Positions 42,104-50,584 are shown, counted from the stretch's first letter. The stretch: 50,639 nucleotides of DNA from Ignavibacteria bacterium RIFOXYC2_FULL_35_21 (GCA_001804705.1 MHAY01000078.1:1-50639); one strand, 5' to 3'. Notes: generated from the sequence alone by a model not told the origin. A program made the numbers and translations.

Positions 42104-44062
42104 ATGACGATATTAAAAATGATTGAAGAAAAAAGAAATTATAAATATTTATATAACCTGAATTCACCTGCTGACCTGAGAAAGCTAAAGGTAAATGAAC
42201 TTCCCAAGGTATGTGATGAAGTGCGGGATTACATGGTTGATGTGATAACCAAAACCGGCGGCCATTTCGGTGCAGGCCTTGGAGTTGTTGAACTCACCGT
42301 TGCGATGCATTATGTCTATAACACTCCTATAGACAAAATAATTTTTGATGTTGGGCACCAGGGCTACCCTCATAAAATATTAACCGGCAGAAGAGACCTA
42401 CTCCCAACAATCAGGCAAAAGGGAGGTTTATCGGGATTCCTCAAACAGAGTGAAAGCGAATATGATGTCTTTGGTGCCGGGCATGCCAGCACCAGCATTT
42501 CTGCAGCCCTCGGCATTGCTACTGCAAGGGATTTGATGAAGAAAAAATTCAGGGTTGTTGCCGTGATGGGCGATGGTGCAATGACAGGCGGAATGTCTTA
42601 TGAGGCAATGAACAATTGCGGTGTTCAAAAACGGGATATAACTGTGATACTTAATGATAATGATATTTCAATATCCGAAAACGTTTCTGCCCTATCAAGT
42701 TATTTTAATAAATTATATGCAACTGCAACAGTCCAGAAATTAAGAGAGAACATCTGGGAAATTACAGGCAGGATGGAGCATCTCGGCGATAGAATACGCC
42801 TTGCGGCATCGAGAATTGAAGGTAGTGTTAAAGCATTCATTACGCCCGGATTGCTTTTCGAAGCTCTTGGATTCAATTATTTTGGCCCTATTAATGGAAA
42901 TAACGTAAGACAAGTTGTTAATATGCTGAACTCCATAAAGGATGTTCACGGACCAATACTTCTTCACATTTTAACACAAAAAGGGAAAGGTTATGGCCCT
43001 GCCGAAAATGATTCATCCAAGCTTCATGCTATAGCAAAAATTGATAAATCTGACGGGAAGGCACATAATCTTAACACCAAGCCTGCACCATCATATTCAA
43101 AAGTATTTGGTGAAGCAATGATTGAACTATGCACTAATGACCCTAAAATAGTTGCTGTTACAGCCGCTATGGGCGAAGGTACAGGTTTGGATTTGTTAGA
43201 ACTAAAATTTCCCGAGCGGGTAATTGATGTTGGAATAGCCGAAGAACATGCTGTAACTTATGCCGCAGGTTTGGCAACAGGTGGAATGACACCCGTTTGT
43301 GCCATATACTCGACTTTCCTGCAAAGAGCGTTTGACCAGATAATTCATGATTGTGCATTGCAAAAGCTTCACGTTGTTTTTGCTATAGACCGTGCCGGAT
43401 TAGTCGGTGAAGACGGTCCCACACATCATGGTATTCTCGATATGGCTTACCTCAGGCCTATTCCAAACCTCGTTGTTGCCGCACCAAGGGACGAACAGGA
43501 TTTTCGAAATCTACTTTACTCCGCTATTTATAATTATACAAATGGTCCTGTGGCAATCAGGTATCCAAGGGGAAAAGGTTTAGGAGTTAAGATAAGCTCT
43601 ATGACATCAATTCCACTTGGAAAAGGTGAAAAAATAATTAATGGTAAAGATATAGCCATTCTTGCTGTTGGGAAAATGGTTCATGAAGCCGAAAAAGCCG
43701 CATCAATGCTAATGAAATATGACATATCTGCCGAAGTTATTAATGCAAGATTTATTAAACCTCTCGACACAGAACTCCTGGATGAAATTTGTTACAGGTT
43801 CGATAAAATTCTGACCTTTGAAGACGGGCAGGAAAAAGGCGGATTTGGTTCTGCAGTTTTGGAATACATAAGTTCAAAACATTACAATAATGTTGACGTA
43901 AAAATTCACGGATTACCTGATAAATTTATCCAGCATGGGACACAAGCTGAATTACTTCATGAGTTAAAACTCGATGCTGATGGAATAACATCAAGTGTAC
44001 TTGAAATGTTAAACATCAGCGAAGATTTTCAATTGGAACACATACACGAAATCGCTGATTGA
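42104..44062 (+). CDS. dxs: 1-deoxy-D-xylulose-5-phosphate synthase
   Basis: A 652-residue transketolase-type enzyme. Seen: DVGHQGYPHKILTGRRD, the thiamine diphosphate motif GDGAMTGGMSYEAMNN (from about residue 156) with the metal-binding Asn at 185, GPINGNN, the pyrimidine-domain VGIAEEHAVTYAAGLA with the catalytic-type glutamate, DRAGLVGEDGPTHHG and the C-terminal domain from about 540. It joins pyruvate and glyceraldehyde 3-phosphate in the first step of the MEP isoprenoid pathway. It may start at 42104 or at the second ATG, 42119. It stands alone. Confidence 0.96.
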   Translation: MTILKMIEEKRNYKYLYNLNSPADLRKLKVNELPKVCDEVRDYMVDVITKTGGHFGAGLGVVELTVAMHYVYNTPIDKIIFDVGHQGYPHKILTGRRDLLPTIRQKGGLSGFLKQSESEYDVFGAGHASTSISAALGIATARDLMKKKFRVVAVMGDGAMTGGMSYEAMNNCGVQKRDITVILNDNDISISENVSALSSYFNKLYATATVQKLRENIWEITGRMEHLGDRIRLAASRIEGSVKAFITPGLLFEALGFNYFGPINGNNVRQVVNMLNSIKDVHGPILLHILTQKGKGYGPAENDSSKLHAIAKIDKSDGKAHNLNTKPAPSYSKVFGEAMIELCTNDPKIVAVTAAMGEGTGLDLLELKFPERVIDVGIAEEHAVTYAAGLATGGMTPVCAIYSTFLQRAFDQIIHDCALQKLHVVFAIDRAGLVGEDGPTHHGILDMAYLRPIPNLVVAAPRDEQDFRNLLYSAIYNYTNGPVAIRYPRGKGLGVKISSMTSIPLGKGEKIINGKDIAILAVGKMVHEAEKAASMLMKYDISAEVINARFIKPLDTELLDEICYRFDKILTFEDGQEKGGFGSAVLEYISSKHYNNVDVKIHGLPDKFIQHGTQAELLHELKLDADGITSSVLEMLNISEDFQLEHIHEIAD

Positions 44063-44099
44063 CACTCATCTTTGAAAAACATCTCCTTTATAAACTCGA

Positions 44100-44233
44100 T
44101 TGAATAGCCACTATCTTCAGATAGTGGGAAAATGTCTGAACAACAATTATGACTTCAGTCACTTATTTTAAGTTGATAAATCCAATTTGAAGTGATGCAA
44201 CAAGTCCACTACTTGAAAGTAGTGGCTATTCAA
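44100..44233. repeat. 134-bp element with inverted ends, upstream of tRNA-Lys
   Basis: The ends TTGAATAGCCACTA (44100) and TAGTGGCTATTCAA (44220-44233) are exact complements, and each is followed inwards by its own small stem (CCACTATC..GATAGTGG and CCACTACTT..AAGTAGTGG). About 75 bp lie between them. There is no coding capacity. It is MITE-like in build and lies between dxs and the tRNA gene. Confidence 0.75.
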
Positions 44234-44308
44234 TTAAATAAAATCATTAGAGTAATTTATATCAAAATGAAAATTCTCAACAATCTTTGAGATTTAGCAA
44301 ATACTTCG

Positions 44309-44316
44309 TAATTTTG
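44309..44316 (+). promoter_or_regulatory. -7 promoter element of tRNA-Lys
   Basis: TAATTTTG matches TAnnTTTG, 18 bases ahead of the tRNA 5' end, which fits a start a few bases before the mature tRNA. This is the most convincing promoter in the window because its product is certain. Confidence 0.65.
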
Positions 44317-44333
44317 TAGTCTTGTTAAAATGA

Positions 44334-44406
44334 GATCTCGTAGCTCAGTTGGTAGAGCATTTGACTTTTAATCAAAGGGCCGCAGGTTCGAGTCCTGCCG
44401 GGATCA
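44334..44406 (+). tRNA. tRNA-Lys (anticodon TTT)
   Basis: A 73-nt cloverleaf: acceptor GATCTCG pairs with CGGGATC (one G-T), D stem GCTC/GAGC, anticodon stem TTTGA/TCAAA with loop CTTTTAA (anticodon TTT), T stem GCAGG/CCTGC with loop TTCGAGT, and discriminator A. The CCA end is not encoded (CAA follows). It has its own promoter and stands between dxs and the ATP synthase genes. Confidence 0.97.
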
Positions 44407-44595
44407 CAAATTCAATCAAATTATTCTTCCTGCAATTTATAAATATTCTCTTCAAAACATAACAATTTATTGACTTTAATTCTTAATATTATTTTTGAAA
44501 TAAATTCTGCAAATTAATTTGTTTATTATAAATCCAATTCCCAAAAGTTCATTAATCAACAGCAATACAATGATTACAAAACCAAATAAATAGAA

Positions 44596-44644
44596 TATAT
44601 TTGTGAGACTGGTTTGTTTAAGTTTTGTAAATCAAGTATTTTTG
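44596..44644 (+). promoter_or_regulatory. Two candidate -7 elements ahead of or within the atpZ-like gene
   Basis: TATATTTG at 44596-44603 and TATTTTTG at 44637-44644 both match TAnnTTTG. The first overlaps the GTG at 44603, so the true start of the first atp gene could lie downstream, perhaps at an in-frame TTG. Confidence 0.4.
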
Positions 44645-44923
44645 CAGGATATTTTGGATAAGGAAGGCAATAAAAAATTTATTAGGCTTATTCGAAGTAA
44701 GGACAGTAAAATTCTGAAAGAGCTATCCCCTTTTTTAATCATGGGATGGCAGATGGTACTGACAATCGTACTCTGCGGAATTTTAGGCTGGTGGCTCGAT
44801 AAGCAATTTGACACAAAACCGTGGTTATTAATTGGCTTCCTGTTTTTTGGTGTGTTTGCAGCAATGGTATCATTTTTAAAAACTGCTGCAAATTATAATA
44901 AGAAAAAAAAAATTAACAATTAA
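44603..44923 (+). CDS. atpZ: AtpZ/AtpI-like ATP synthase accessory protein
   Basis: Up to 106 residues with two membrane segments: LSPFLIMGWQMVLTIVLCGILGWWLDKQF and PWLLIGFLFFGVFAAMVSFLKTA, the AtpZ pattern (GWWLD and a closing Lys-rich tail). AtpZ/AtpI proteins help assemble the c-ring or supply magnesium to the ATP synthase. The start is uncertain: GTG at 44603 gives about 40 residues ahead of the first helix, and TTG codons at 44642 and 44654 would give a more usual length. It is first in the atp cluster. Confidence 0.78.
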   Translation: MRLVCLSFVNQVFLQDILDKEGNKKFIRLIRSKDSKILKELSPFLIMGWQMVLTIVLCGILGWWLDKQFDTKPWLLIGFLFFGVFAAMVSFLKTAANYNKKKKINN

Positions 44924-44926
44924 TAT

Positions 44927-44952
44927 TGTAGGGGTTTAAAATTTTAAATCCC
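44927..44952. repeat. TGTAGGG-family palindrome, TTTAAA centre
   Basis: TGTAGGGGTTTAAAA-TTTTAAATCCC. Arms pair with one G-T, and the outer TGTAGGGG is intact on the left while the right end is cut to CCCG. It lies in the gap between the first two genes of the atp cluster. Confidence 0.7.
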
Positions 44953-44992
44953 GCATATAAAAGAGAGTGTTTAGCATAATAATATAATTTGA

Positions 44993-45301
44993 ATGAAATC
45001 ATTTTTCTGGGCTGTTCTGATATGCCTTATAAATACAGTTGCGGCAGTAATCACAGCCAGGATTGGTTTGAAAAAAGATAGTAAAAATTTCAGCAGAATA
45101 ATTTTCGGTTCATTTGTTATCAGGTATTTCTTAGTTTCTGCTGCCGTATTATTTGTTTTATTATTTGTAAATATAAATAAGTTGGTTTTCGGACTGACGT
45201 TTTTAATTTCGACTTTTATTTTAATTATTTCTGAAATTTTATATTTGAATAACAGGGCGGACTTGCTCAAGACGCAAAACAAAACAACGAAACAGGATTA
45301 A
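44993..45301 (+). CDS. Small membrane protein of the atp cluster
   Basis: A 102-residue protein with about three or four membrane segments (FFWAVLICLINTVAAVITARIG, FGSFVIRYFLVSAAVLFVLLF and LVFGLTFLISTFILIISEILYL) and a basic, Gln/Lys-rich end. It sits where an AtpI-type subunit is found in related clusters, between atpZ and atpB, and its stop is 2 bp ahead of the atpB start. So it is probably an ATP synthase assembly factor, but the sequence alone does not name a family. Confidence 0.7.
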   Translation: MKSFFWAVLICLINTVAAVITARIGLKKDSKNFSRIIFGSFVIRYFLVSAAVLFVLLFVNINKLVFGLTFLISTFILIISEILYLNNRADLLKTQNKTTKQD

Positions 45302-45303
45302 AT

Positions 45304-46398
45304 ATGGCTGGAAATAATATTTACCTCAATCAATCAACTGAACATGGCAATTATCCATCACATACAACTAATGAAGCACAAGCTAATCACCCGGTTGAAA
45401 ATCCTGCTCAGGGACATGGACAGTTAGCTCCCGGAGACGTATTCCCTACATTACTCAGTAATCTTGGAAATCATCGCCAAATTTCATTTTTCAATGCAGA
45501 TATTTCCGAACTGCCTGTAATAATTTATGATTCTAAAGTTGGCTTCCATGCTTATTCTTCATCGAGCAGTATGGTTAATCAGAAACTATTTACTATGCAT
45601 CAGGATGCTCACGGACATTTCCATCCGCCAATCAGGAGAGCGGTTGACAATCAACCTGTGAGTTTGGATTTGTCGGTTACATCCCTTATCGTATTTGAGT
45701 GGATTGCAATAATTGTTGTTGTGTTTTTATTCGGATGGGTAGGTAGAAAATATAAAAAGAATCCGACAAAAGCTCCTTCAGGATTTCAAAATGCATTAGA
45801 ATCATTAGTGGTATATTTAAGAGATGAAGTCGTATATCCTAATGTAGGTTCAGTAAAGTCAGCTAAAACGCTACTACCCTATTTCATAGGATTATTCTGC
45901 TTCATACTTCTTTGTAATATATTTGGATTGATACCAGGAGGGCATACAGCGACCGGTGCAATAGCAGTAACAGGAGCTTTGGCAATAACAGCATATTTTG
46001 TTATTAATATTACAGCAATAAAAGAAGCAGGAATTGGACACTGGTTAAAACATCTTCTCGGAGGAGCTCCAATCTGGCTGTGTTGGATAATGATACCAAT
46101 TGAAATAATATCAATGTTTGTCAAGCCTTTTGCATTGACAATACGTCTTTTTGCAAATATGACTGCAGGACATGTTGTTTTGCTTTCACTAATTGGATTG
46201 ATTTTCTTTTTTAGGCTTTCAAACGGGCTTGGTGTAGGACTTGCAATCACACCAATTTCTGTCGGATTCTCAATTTTCATGTATATATTGGAATTGCTGG
46301 TTGCTTTCCTTCAGGCATATATATTTACGATATTGACGGCAGTATTTGTCGGGCTGGCAATTGGTGAACATGCTCATGAAGAAGAACACGCTCATTAA
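45304..46398 (+). CDS. atpB: ATP synthase F0 subunit a
   Basis: A 364-residue subunit a, longer than the usual 240-290. About 130 residues, rich in His, Asn and Gln, precede the first membrane segment (SVTSLIVFEWIAIIVVVFLF), an extension I know from Bacteroidota and Chlorobi. The proton path is seen in MFVKPFALTIRLFANMTAGHV with the essential Arg (about 281) and in VAFLQAYIFTILTAVFVG. A His-rich tail (HAHEEEHAH) closes it. It forms the proton half-channels with the c-ring. The start is 2 bp after the preceding gene. Confidence 0.94.
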   Translation: MAGNNIYLNQSTEHGNYPSHTTNEAQANHPVENPAQGHGQLAPGDVFPTLLSNLGNHRQISFFNADISELPVIIYDSKVGFHAYSSSSSMVNQKLFTMHQDAHGHFHPPIRRAVDNQPVSLDLSVTSLIVFEWIAIIVVVFLFGWVGRKYKKNPTKAPSGFQNALESLVVYLRDEVVYPNVGSVKSAKTLLPYFIGLFCFILLCNIFGLIPGGHTATGAIAVTGALAITAYFVINITAIKEAGIGHWLKHLLGGAPIWLCWIMIPIEIISMFVKPFALTIRLFANMTAGHVVLLSLIGLIFFFRLSNGLGVGLAITPISVGFSIFMYILELLVAFLQAYIFTILTAVFVGLAIGEHAHEEEHAH

Positions 46399-46400
46399 TT

Positions 46401-46432
46401 AATTACGAATTATAAATTACGAATTACGAATG
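46401..46432. repeat. Heptad-period array ATTACGA
   Basis: Reads as ATTACGA-ATTATAA-ATTACGA-ATTACGA-ATG in the atpB-atpE gap. It is the complement of the TAATTCG type at 34235. Confidence 0.9.
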
Positions 46433-46494
46433 AAACAATAATTTAGAATAAATATAATAATTTTGTTTTTTAATAATGATTTGGAGGAATTAAG

Positions 46495-46716
46495 ATGGAT
46501 TTAGGAACACTTGGAGCAGGACTTGGTGCAGGTATAACAGTATTAGGTGCAGGCTTAGGAATTGGAAGATTAGCCGCTGCAGCACTTGAAGCATTGGCAA
46601 GACAACCTGAAATTGCCGGAGATGCACGTACAACTATGATTATTGCCGCCGCACTTATCGAAGGCGTTGCACTGTTCTCATGCGTGATTTGCATGTTGCT
46701 CGTTGTAATGAAATAA
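46495..46716 (+). CDS. atpE: ATP synthase F0 subunit c
   Basis: A 73-residue two-helix hairpin: a glycine-rich first helix (LGAGLGAGITVLGAGLGIG), the polar loop ARQPE (Arg36-Gln-Pro38) and a second helix with the ion-carrying Glu56 in ALIEGVALFSC. The surrounding residues lack the Gln/Ser/Thr set of sodium-type rings, so proton use is likely. A strong GGAGG site precedes the ATG, the best ribosome site in the window, fitting the need for many copies per complex. A hairpin follows the stop. Confidence 0.96.
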   Translation: MDLGTLGAGLGAGITVLGAGLGIGRLAAAALEALARQPEIAGDARTTMIIAAALIEGVALFSCVICMLLVVMK

Positions 46717-46734
46717 TAATTATTAATGAATACC

Positions 46735-46760
46735 ACTCCACTGCTTAATTGTGGTGGAGT
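46735..46760 (+). promoter_or_regulatory. Hairpin after atpE
   Basis: ACTCCAC pairs with GTGGAGT around a 12-nt loop, 18 bp after the atpE stop and 86 bp ahead of atpF. There is no T-run. It could protect the atpE transcript end or cause partial termination, which would raise subunit c over the rest. Confidence 0.5.
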
Positions 46761-46846
46761 CGTTTGAATGTATATGAAAATTATGATGCATGAAAATAAA
46801 GCATCACTGAATAAATAAAATTTATCATTTGAACTGAAGGATAAAA

Positions 46847-47341
46847 ATGGACAAAATAATGGATATCGAGCCGGGGCTGATGATATGGACTATATTCAGC
46901 TTTTTAATTTTCCTGGCTATTCTTATTAAATTCGGGACCAAGCCTCTTTTGAATGGTTTAACAGCCCGCGAAAACCGAATTAAAGAAGCAATTGAAAATG
47001 CTGATAAAGCAAATGAAAAGGCTCAAAAAATCCTGAAAGAAACAGATGACAAACTCAGCACCGCTCAAATCGAAATGGCTGAAATCGTTCGTAAAGGGAA
47101 AGTTCAGGCTGAAGAGTTAATCAAAAAAGCCGGTGACGAAGCTGATAAAGTGAAGAAGCAGAAAGTTGAAGAGGCTATCAGGGAAATCGAAAGAAATAAG
47201 GAAATTGCTATTAAACAGCTAAGAACTGAAGTTGCAAGCCTTGTTGTAGCGGCTACAGAAAAGATTCTCGATGAGACTTTAGACAAAGAAAAACATTACA
47301 AAATGGTTGAATCATATATCGAAAAACTACCATCTAATTAA
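46847..47341 (+). CDS. atpF: ATP synthase F0 subunit b
   Basis: A 164-residue subunit b. One N-terminal membrane segment (GLMIWTIFSFLIFLAILIKFG) is followed by a long charged helix with ENADKANEKAQKILKET, RKGKVQAEELIKKAG and the ending TEKILDETLDKEKHYKMV. It forms the outer stalk that holds F1 to subunit a. AAGGA precedes the ATG by six bases. One copy only; no b' is seen. Confidence 0.93.
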   Translation: MDKIMDIEPGLMIWTIFSFLIFLAILIKFGTKPLLNGLTARENRIKEAIENADKANEKAQKILKETDDKLSTAQIEMAEIVRKGKVQAEELIKKAGDEADKVKKQKVEEAIREIERNKEIAIKQLRTEVASLVVAATEKILDETLDKEKHYKMVESYIEKLPSN

Positions 47342-47355
47342 TTTAAAGTGAGAGA

Positions 47356-47895
47356 ATGACCGAACAGAAAGTATCATACAGATATGCACTTGCATTACTT
47401 GAAACAGCTAAACTGGAAGGTGTGGTTGAAAATATTTACAATGACCTGAAATTTATCAGACACACAATCGAACAATCTAAGGATTTGAAAAATTTAACTT
47501 TCAGCCCTGTCATTCCTTTTTGGCGGAAAAAGAAAATTTACGAAGAGATATTTTCAGGGAAGTTAAATTCCCTGACTATGAAATTTATTACTTTGCTTTC
47601 AAACAAAAGAAGAGAAAGACTGTTACCTGATATATGTTATCAATATGAGGCTCAGTTTGATGAGTTAAATAATATTTTACCTGTTGAAATTGAAACAGCA
47701 GTGGATTTATCGGATGTTATAAAATTAAAAATTGTACAAAAGATTGAAAAGCAAACGAATAAGAAAGTTATTCCGGATTTTAAGATTAATATATCTATGA
47801 AGGGTGGATTACTGGTTAAAATTCAGGATTGGGTTTTCGATGCATCCCTGAAAAATCAACTTGAAATATTGTTTAAGAAATTATCAACGGATTAA
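47356..47895 (+). CDS. atpH: ATP synthase F1 subunit delta
   Basis: A 179-residue subunit delta (OSCP-like). Seen: the N-terminal helical domain (SYRYALALLETAK, SPVIPFWRKKKIYEEIF, NKRRERLLPDICYQYEAQF) and the C-terminal part with INISMKGGLLVKIQDWVFDASLKNQLEIL. It joins the outer stalk to the top of the alpha-beta head. It begins 14 bp after atpF. Confidence 0.93.
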   Translation: MTEQKVSYRYALALLETAKLEGVVENIYNDLKFIRHTIEQSKDLKNLTFSPVIPFWRKKKIYEEIFSGKLNSLTMKFITLLSNKRRERLLPDICYQYEAQFDELNNILPVEIETAVDLSDVIKLKIVQKIEKQTNKKVIPDFKINISMKGGLLVKIQDWVFDASLKNQLEILFKKLSTD

Positions 47896-47900
47896 TATTA

Positions 47901-47931
47901 ATGTAAAATGTAGAATGCAAAATGTAAAATG
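47901..47931. repeat. Heptad-period array ATGTAAA
   Basis: Reads as ATGTAAA-ATGTAGA-ATGCAAA-ATGTAAA-ATG in the atpH-atpA gap. Each heptamer holds an ATG. Confidence 0.88.
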
Positions 47932-47997
47932 AATTAATAAATTTTATTGAATTTGGTAAGAAAATAAATTATAATAAAATAACAAAAAGGAAAAACT

Positions 47998-49554
47998 ATG
48001 GTTGATGTTCGACCGGATGAAATATCTGCTATATTGAGAAGACAGCTTACAGGCTATGAAAAAGAAGCGGATATTTATGAAGTAGGAACCGTACTGCAGG
48101 TTGGTGACGGAGTTGCTCATATCTACGGCTTAAGTAAAGTGATGGTATCGGAGCTTGTTGAATTTCCGAACGGAGCTTTCGGAATGGTATTGAATCTCGA
48201 GGAAGACAATGTCGGCGTTATGCTCTTTGGTGATGAGAGAGGTGTTAAAGAAGGTGATACTGTCAGAAGGACAAAAAGGATTGCTTCTGTTCCGGTTGGA
48301 AAAGAACTTCTCGGAAGAGTTGTAAATCCTCTTGGATTTCCGATTGATGGTAAAGGGCCAGTCAATACCAAGTTGACATTACCAATCGAGAGGAAGGCTC
48401 CGGGTGTGATTTTCAGACAGCCTGTTAAAGAGCCGCTCCAGACAGGTTTGAAAATGATTGATGCTTTGATACCGATTGGAAGAGGTCAGAGAGAATTAAT
48501 CATCGGCGACCGCCAGACAGGTAAAACAGCAATCGCACTCGATACAATCATCAACCAAAAATATACTCATACTGAAGAAGCAAAAAAACACGGTATAAAT
48601 CCTGTCTATTGTATTTATGTTGCCATAGGTCAAAAAGGTTCAACCGTAGCGAACGTCGTGTCATATCTTGAAGAATTCGGGGCAATGCACTATACAATCG
48701 TTGTTGCCGCTAATGCTTCAGACCCTGCACCATTGCAGTTCATCGGACCTTATTGCGGATGCTCTATGGGCGAATATTTCAGGGATAACGGGATGCATTC
48801 GCTTGTTATTTATGACGACTTATCCAAACAAGCCGCGGCTTACAGGCAAGTCTCATTACTTCTCAGAAGGCCGCCGGGACGTGAAGCTTATCCCGGGGAT
48901 ATTTTCTATCTTCATAGCAGATTGCTCGAACGTGCTGCAAAATTTTCAGACAAAGAAGGTGGCGGAACATTGACCGCACTACCTGTAATCGAAACACAGG
49001 CAGGCGACGTTGCAGCTTATATTCCGACAAATGTGATTTCAATTACAGACGGACAGATATATCTTGAGCCGAACCTATTCAATGCAGGTATCAGGCCCGC
49101 TATGAATATTGGTATTTCGGTATCCCGTGTAGGCGGTAATGCACAGAATAAAGCTATGAAAAAAGTTGCTGGTCCACTGAAGCTCGACCTGGCTCAGTAT
49201 CGTGAACTCGAAGCTTTTGCAAAATTCGGTTCCGACCTTGACAAAGCTACATTGGCTCAGCTTACAAGAGGTGCAAGGTTAACCGAAATATTGAAGCAGA
49301 AGCAGTTCACTCCGATTCCTGTTGACAAGCAGATAGCATTGATTTGGACAGCTACAAAGGGTTATCTCGATGACCTTCCGTTAAATGCAATGGTAAAATA
49401 TGAACATGAATATTTCCAGTTCATGGAAAGTAATTATAGTAACATTCTTACTCTTCTTATCGAGAAGAAAGAATTGAATGAAGAAGTTGTCGCAGGATTG
49501 ACAAAAGCCGCCGACGAATTTACTGCATTATTCAAAAAAACATTGGGTAAATAA
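47998..49554 (+). CDS. atpA: ATP synthase F1 subunit alpha
   Basis: A 518-residue alpha subunit. Seen: the N-terminal barrel ([20 protein letters not shown]), the P-loop [11 protein letters not shown] (about 171-181), [16 protein letters not shown], the [22 protein letters not shown]-type block, [12 protein letters not shown], the arginine-finger region [15 protein letters not shown] and a helical C-terminal domain. It carries the non-catalytic nucleotide sites. AAAGGAAAAA precedes the ATG. Its stop shares one base with the start of hldD; the gamma subunit gene expected next is absent. Confidence 0.97.
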   Translation: MVDVRPDEISAILRRQLTGYEKEADIYEVGTVLQVGDGVAHIYGLSKVMVSELVEFPNGAFGMVLNLEEDNVGVMLFGDERGVKEGDTVRRTKRIASVPVGKELLGRVVNPLGFPIDGKGPVNTKLTLPIERKAPGVIFRQPVKEPLQTGLKMIDALIPIGRGQRELIIGDRQTGKTAIALDTIINQKYTHTEEAKKHGINPVYCIYVAIGQKGSTVANVVSYLEEFGAMHYTIVVAANASDPAPLQFIGPYCGCSMGEYFRDNGMHSLVIYDDLSKQAAAYRQVSLLLRRPPGREAYPGDIFYLHSRLLERAAKFSDKEGGGTLTALPVIETQAGDVAAYIPTNVISITDGQIYLEPNLFNAGIRPAMNIGISVSRVGGNAQNKAMKKVAGPLKLDLAQYRELEAFAKFGSDLDKATLAQLTRGARLTEILKQKQFTPIPVDKQIALIWTATKGYLDDLPLNAMVKYEHEYFQFMESNYSNILTLLIEKKELNEEVVAGLTKAADEFTALFKKTLGK

Positions 49555-50504
49555 TGATTGTACTCACAGGAGGAGCCGGATTTATAGGTTCCTGCTTACT
49601 CGGGAAATTCAACAGCATGAATAGAAGCGATATCCTGGTTGTTGACCATCTCGGAGAAGGGAACAAATGGAAAAATCTTGTGGGAAAAAATTTCCTGAAC
49701 TACAAGCATAAGACTGAGTTCAGAAGCCAGCTCAAAAGCGGTTTTTACGGAAAAGAAATTGAAGCGATTATACATTTTGGTGCTTGTTCTTCTACAACTG
49801 AAAAGAATGCAGATTACCTGCTCGATAATAATTTCACATACAGCGTGGAATTAGCGGAGTTTGCTCTTGCGAATGAAATTAGGTTCATCTATGCAAGCAG
49901 TGCCGCCACTTATGGAAGCGGTGAAAACGGTTATTCAGATAGTGAATTTGACAAGCTTCGTCCTTTGAATATTTATGGTTTTTCAAAACACCTGTTCGAT
50001 TTGTGGGTCATCAATAAAAGCTATGACAAAACTTTTACAGGCCTGAAATTTTTTAATGTCTTTGGAAATAATGAATACCACAAAGGCGTTATGGCAAGTA
50101 TGGCTTATAAATCATACTGCCAGGTCAAAGAAACAGGCAAGGTTAAACTTTTTAAATCGAATAGTCCTGACTATAAGGACGGTGAACAGAAACGGGATTT
50201 CGTTTATGTCAAAGATTGTGTTGATATCATCTGGGATATTTTTGAGAAGGAAGATTTCGCAGGTATTTATAATCTCGGTTCAGGTGTTGCAAGGACTTGG
50301 AATGATTTGGCAAATACAGTGTTTTCTGCAATGAAGTTAAAACCTAATATAGAGTATATTGAAATGCCTGAATCAATAAAAAATCAGTATCAGAATTTCA
50401 CTCAGGCTGATATGACAAAATTAAAAGGAACAGGATTAAAAGTAGAATTTCGACCATTAGAAGATAGTGTTAAAGATTATTTAGAAAATCATTTGTCAAA
50501 ATGA
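49554..50504 (+). CDS. hldD: ADP-L-glycero-D-manno-heptose 6-epimerase
   Basis: A 316-residue short-chain dehydrogenase-type epimerase. Seen: NAD-binding GGAGFIGS (6-13), VDHLGEGNKWKNL which is specific to HldD, IHFGACSSTTE, ASSAATYG (Ser116), YGFSKHLFD (Tyr141, Lys145), FFNVFGNNEYHKGVMASM and KRDFVYVKDCVDI. It makes the heptose donor for the LPS inner core. Its ATG overlaps the last base of the atpA stop, so it is translated with atpA, an unusual pairing of energy and LPS genes. Confidence 0.93.
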   Translation: MIVLTGGAGFIGSCLLGKFNSMNRSDILVVDHLGEGNKWKNLVGKNFLNYKHKTEFRSQLKSGFYGKEIEAIIHFGACSSTTEKNADYLLDNNFTYSVELAEFALANEIRFIYASSAATYGSGENGYSDSEFDKLRPLNIYGFSKHLFDLWVINKSYDKTFTGLKFFNVFGNNEYHKGVMASMAYKSYCQVKETGKVKLFKSNSPDYKDGEQKRDFVYVKDCVDIIWDIFEKEDFAGIYNLGSGVARTWNDLANTVFSAMKLKPNIEYIEMPESIKNQYQNFTQADMTKLKGTGLKVEFRPLEDSVKDYLENHLSK

Positions 50505-50574
50505 ATATCATTCTGAACTTATTTCAGAATCCATATAAAATAATGAATGTCATTCTGAACTTGGTTCAGAATCT
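50505..50574. repeat. Two direct copies of ATTCTGAACTT...CAGAATC
   Basis: ATATCATTCTGAACTTATTTCAGAATCC (50505-50532, given here in two parts: ATATCATTCTGAAC, TTATTTCAGAATCC) and ATGTCATTCTGAAC-TTGGTTCAGAATCT (50547-50574) are 42 bp apart. Each holds an internal inverted repeat TTCTGAA...TTCAGAA. A reverse degenerate copy is at 23427. Confidence 0.8.
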
Positions 50575-50584
50575 ATTAATTTAA

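Noticed and set aside
45879-46280. 133-codon frame antisense to atpB
   Set aside because: Shadow of a conserved membrane protein gene, with no ribosome site or family match.
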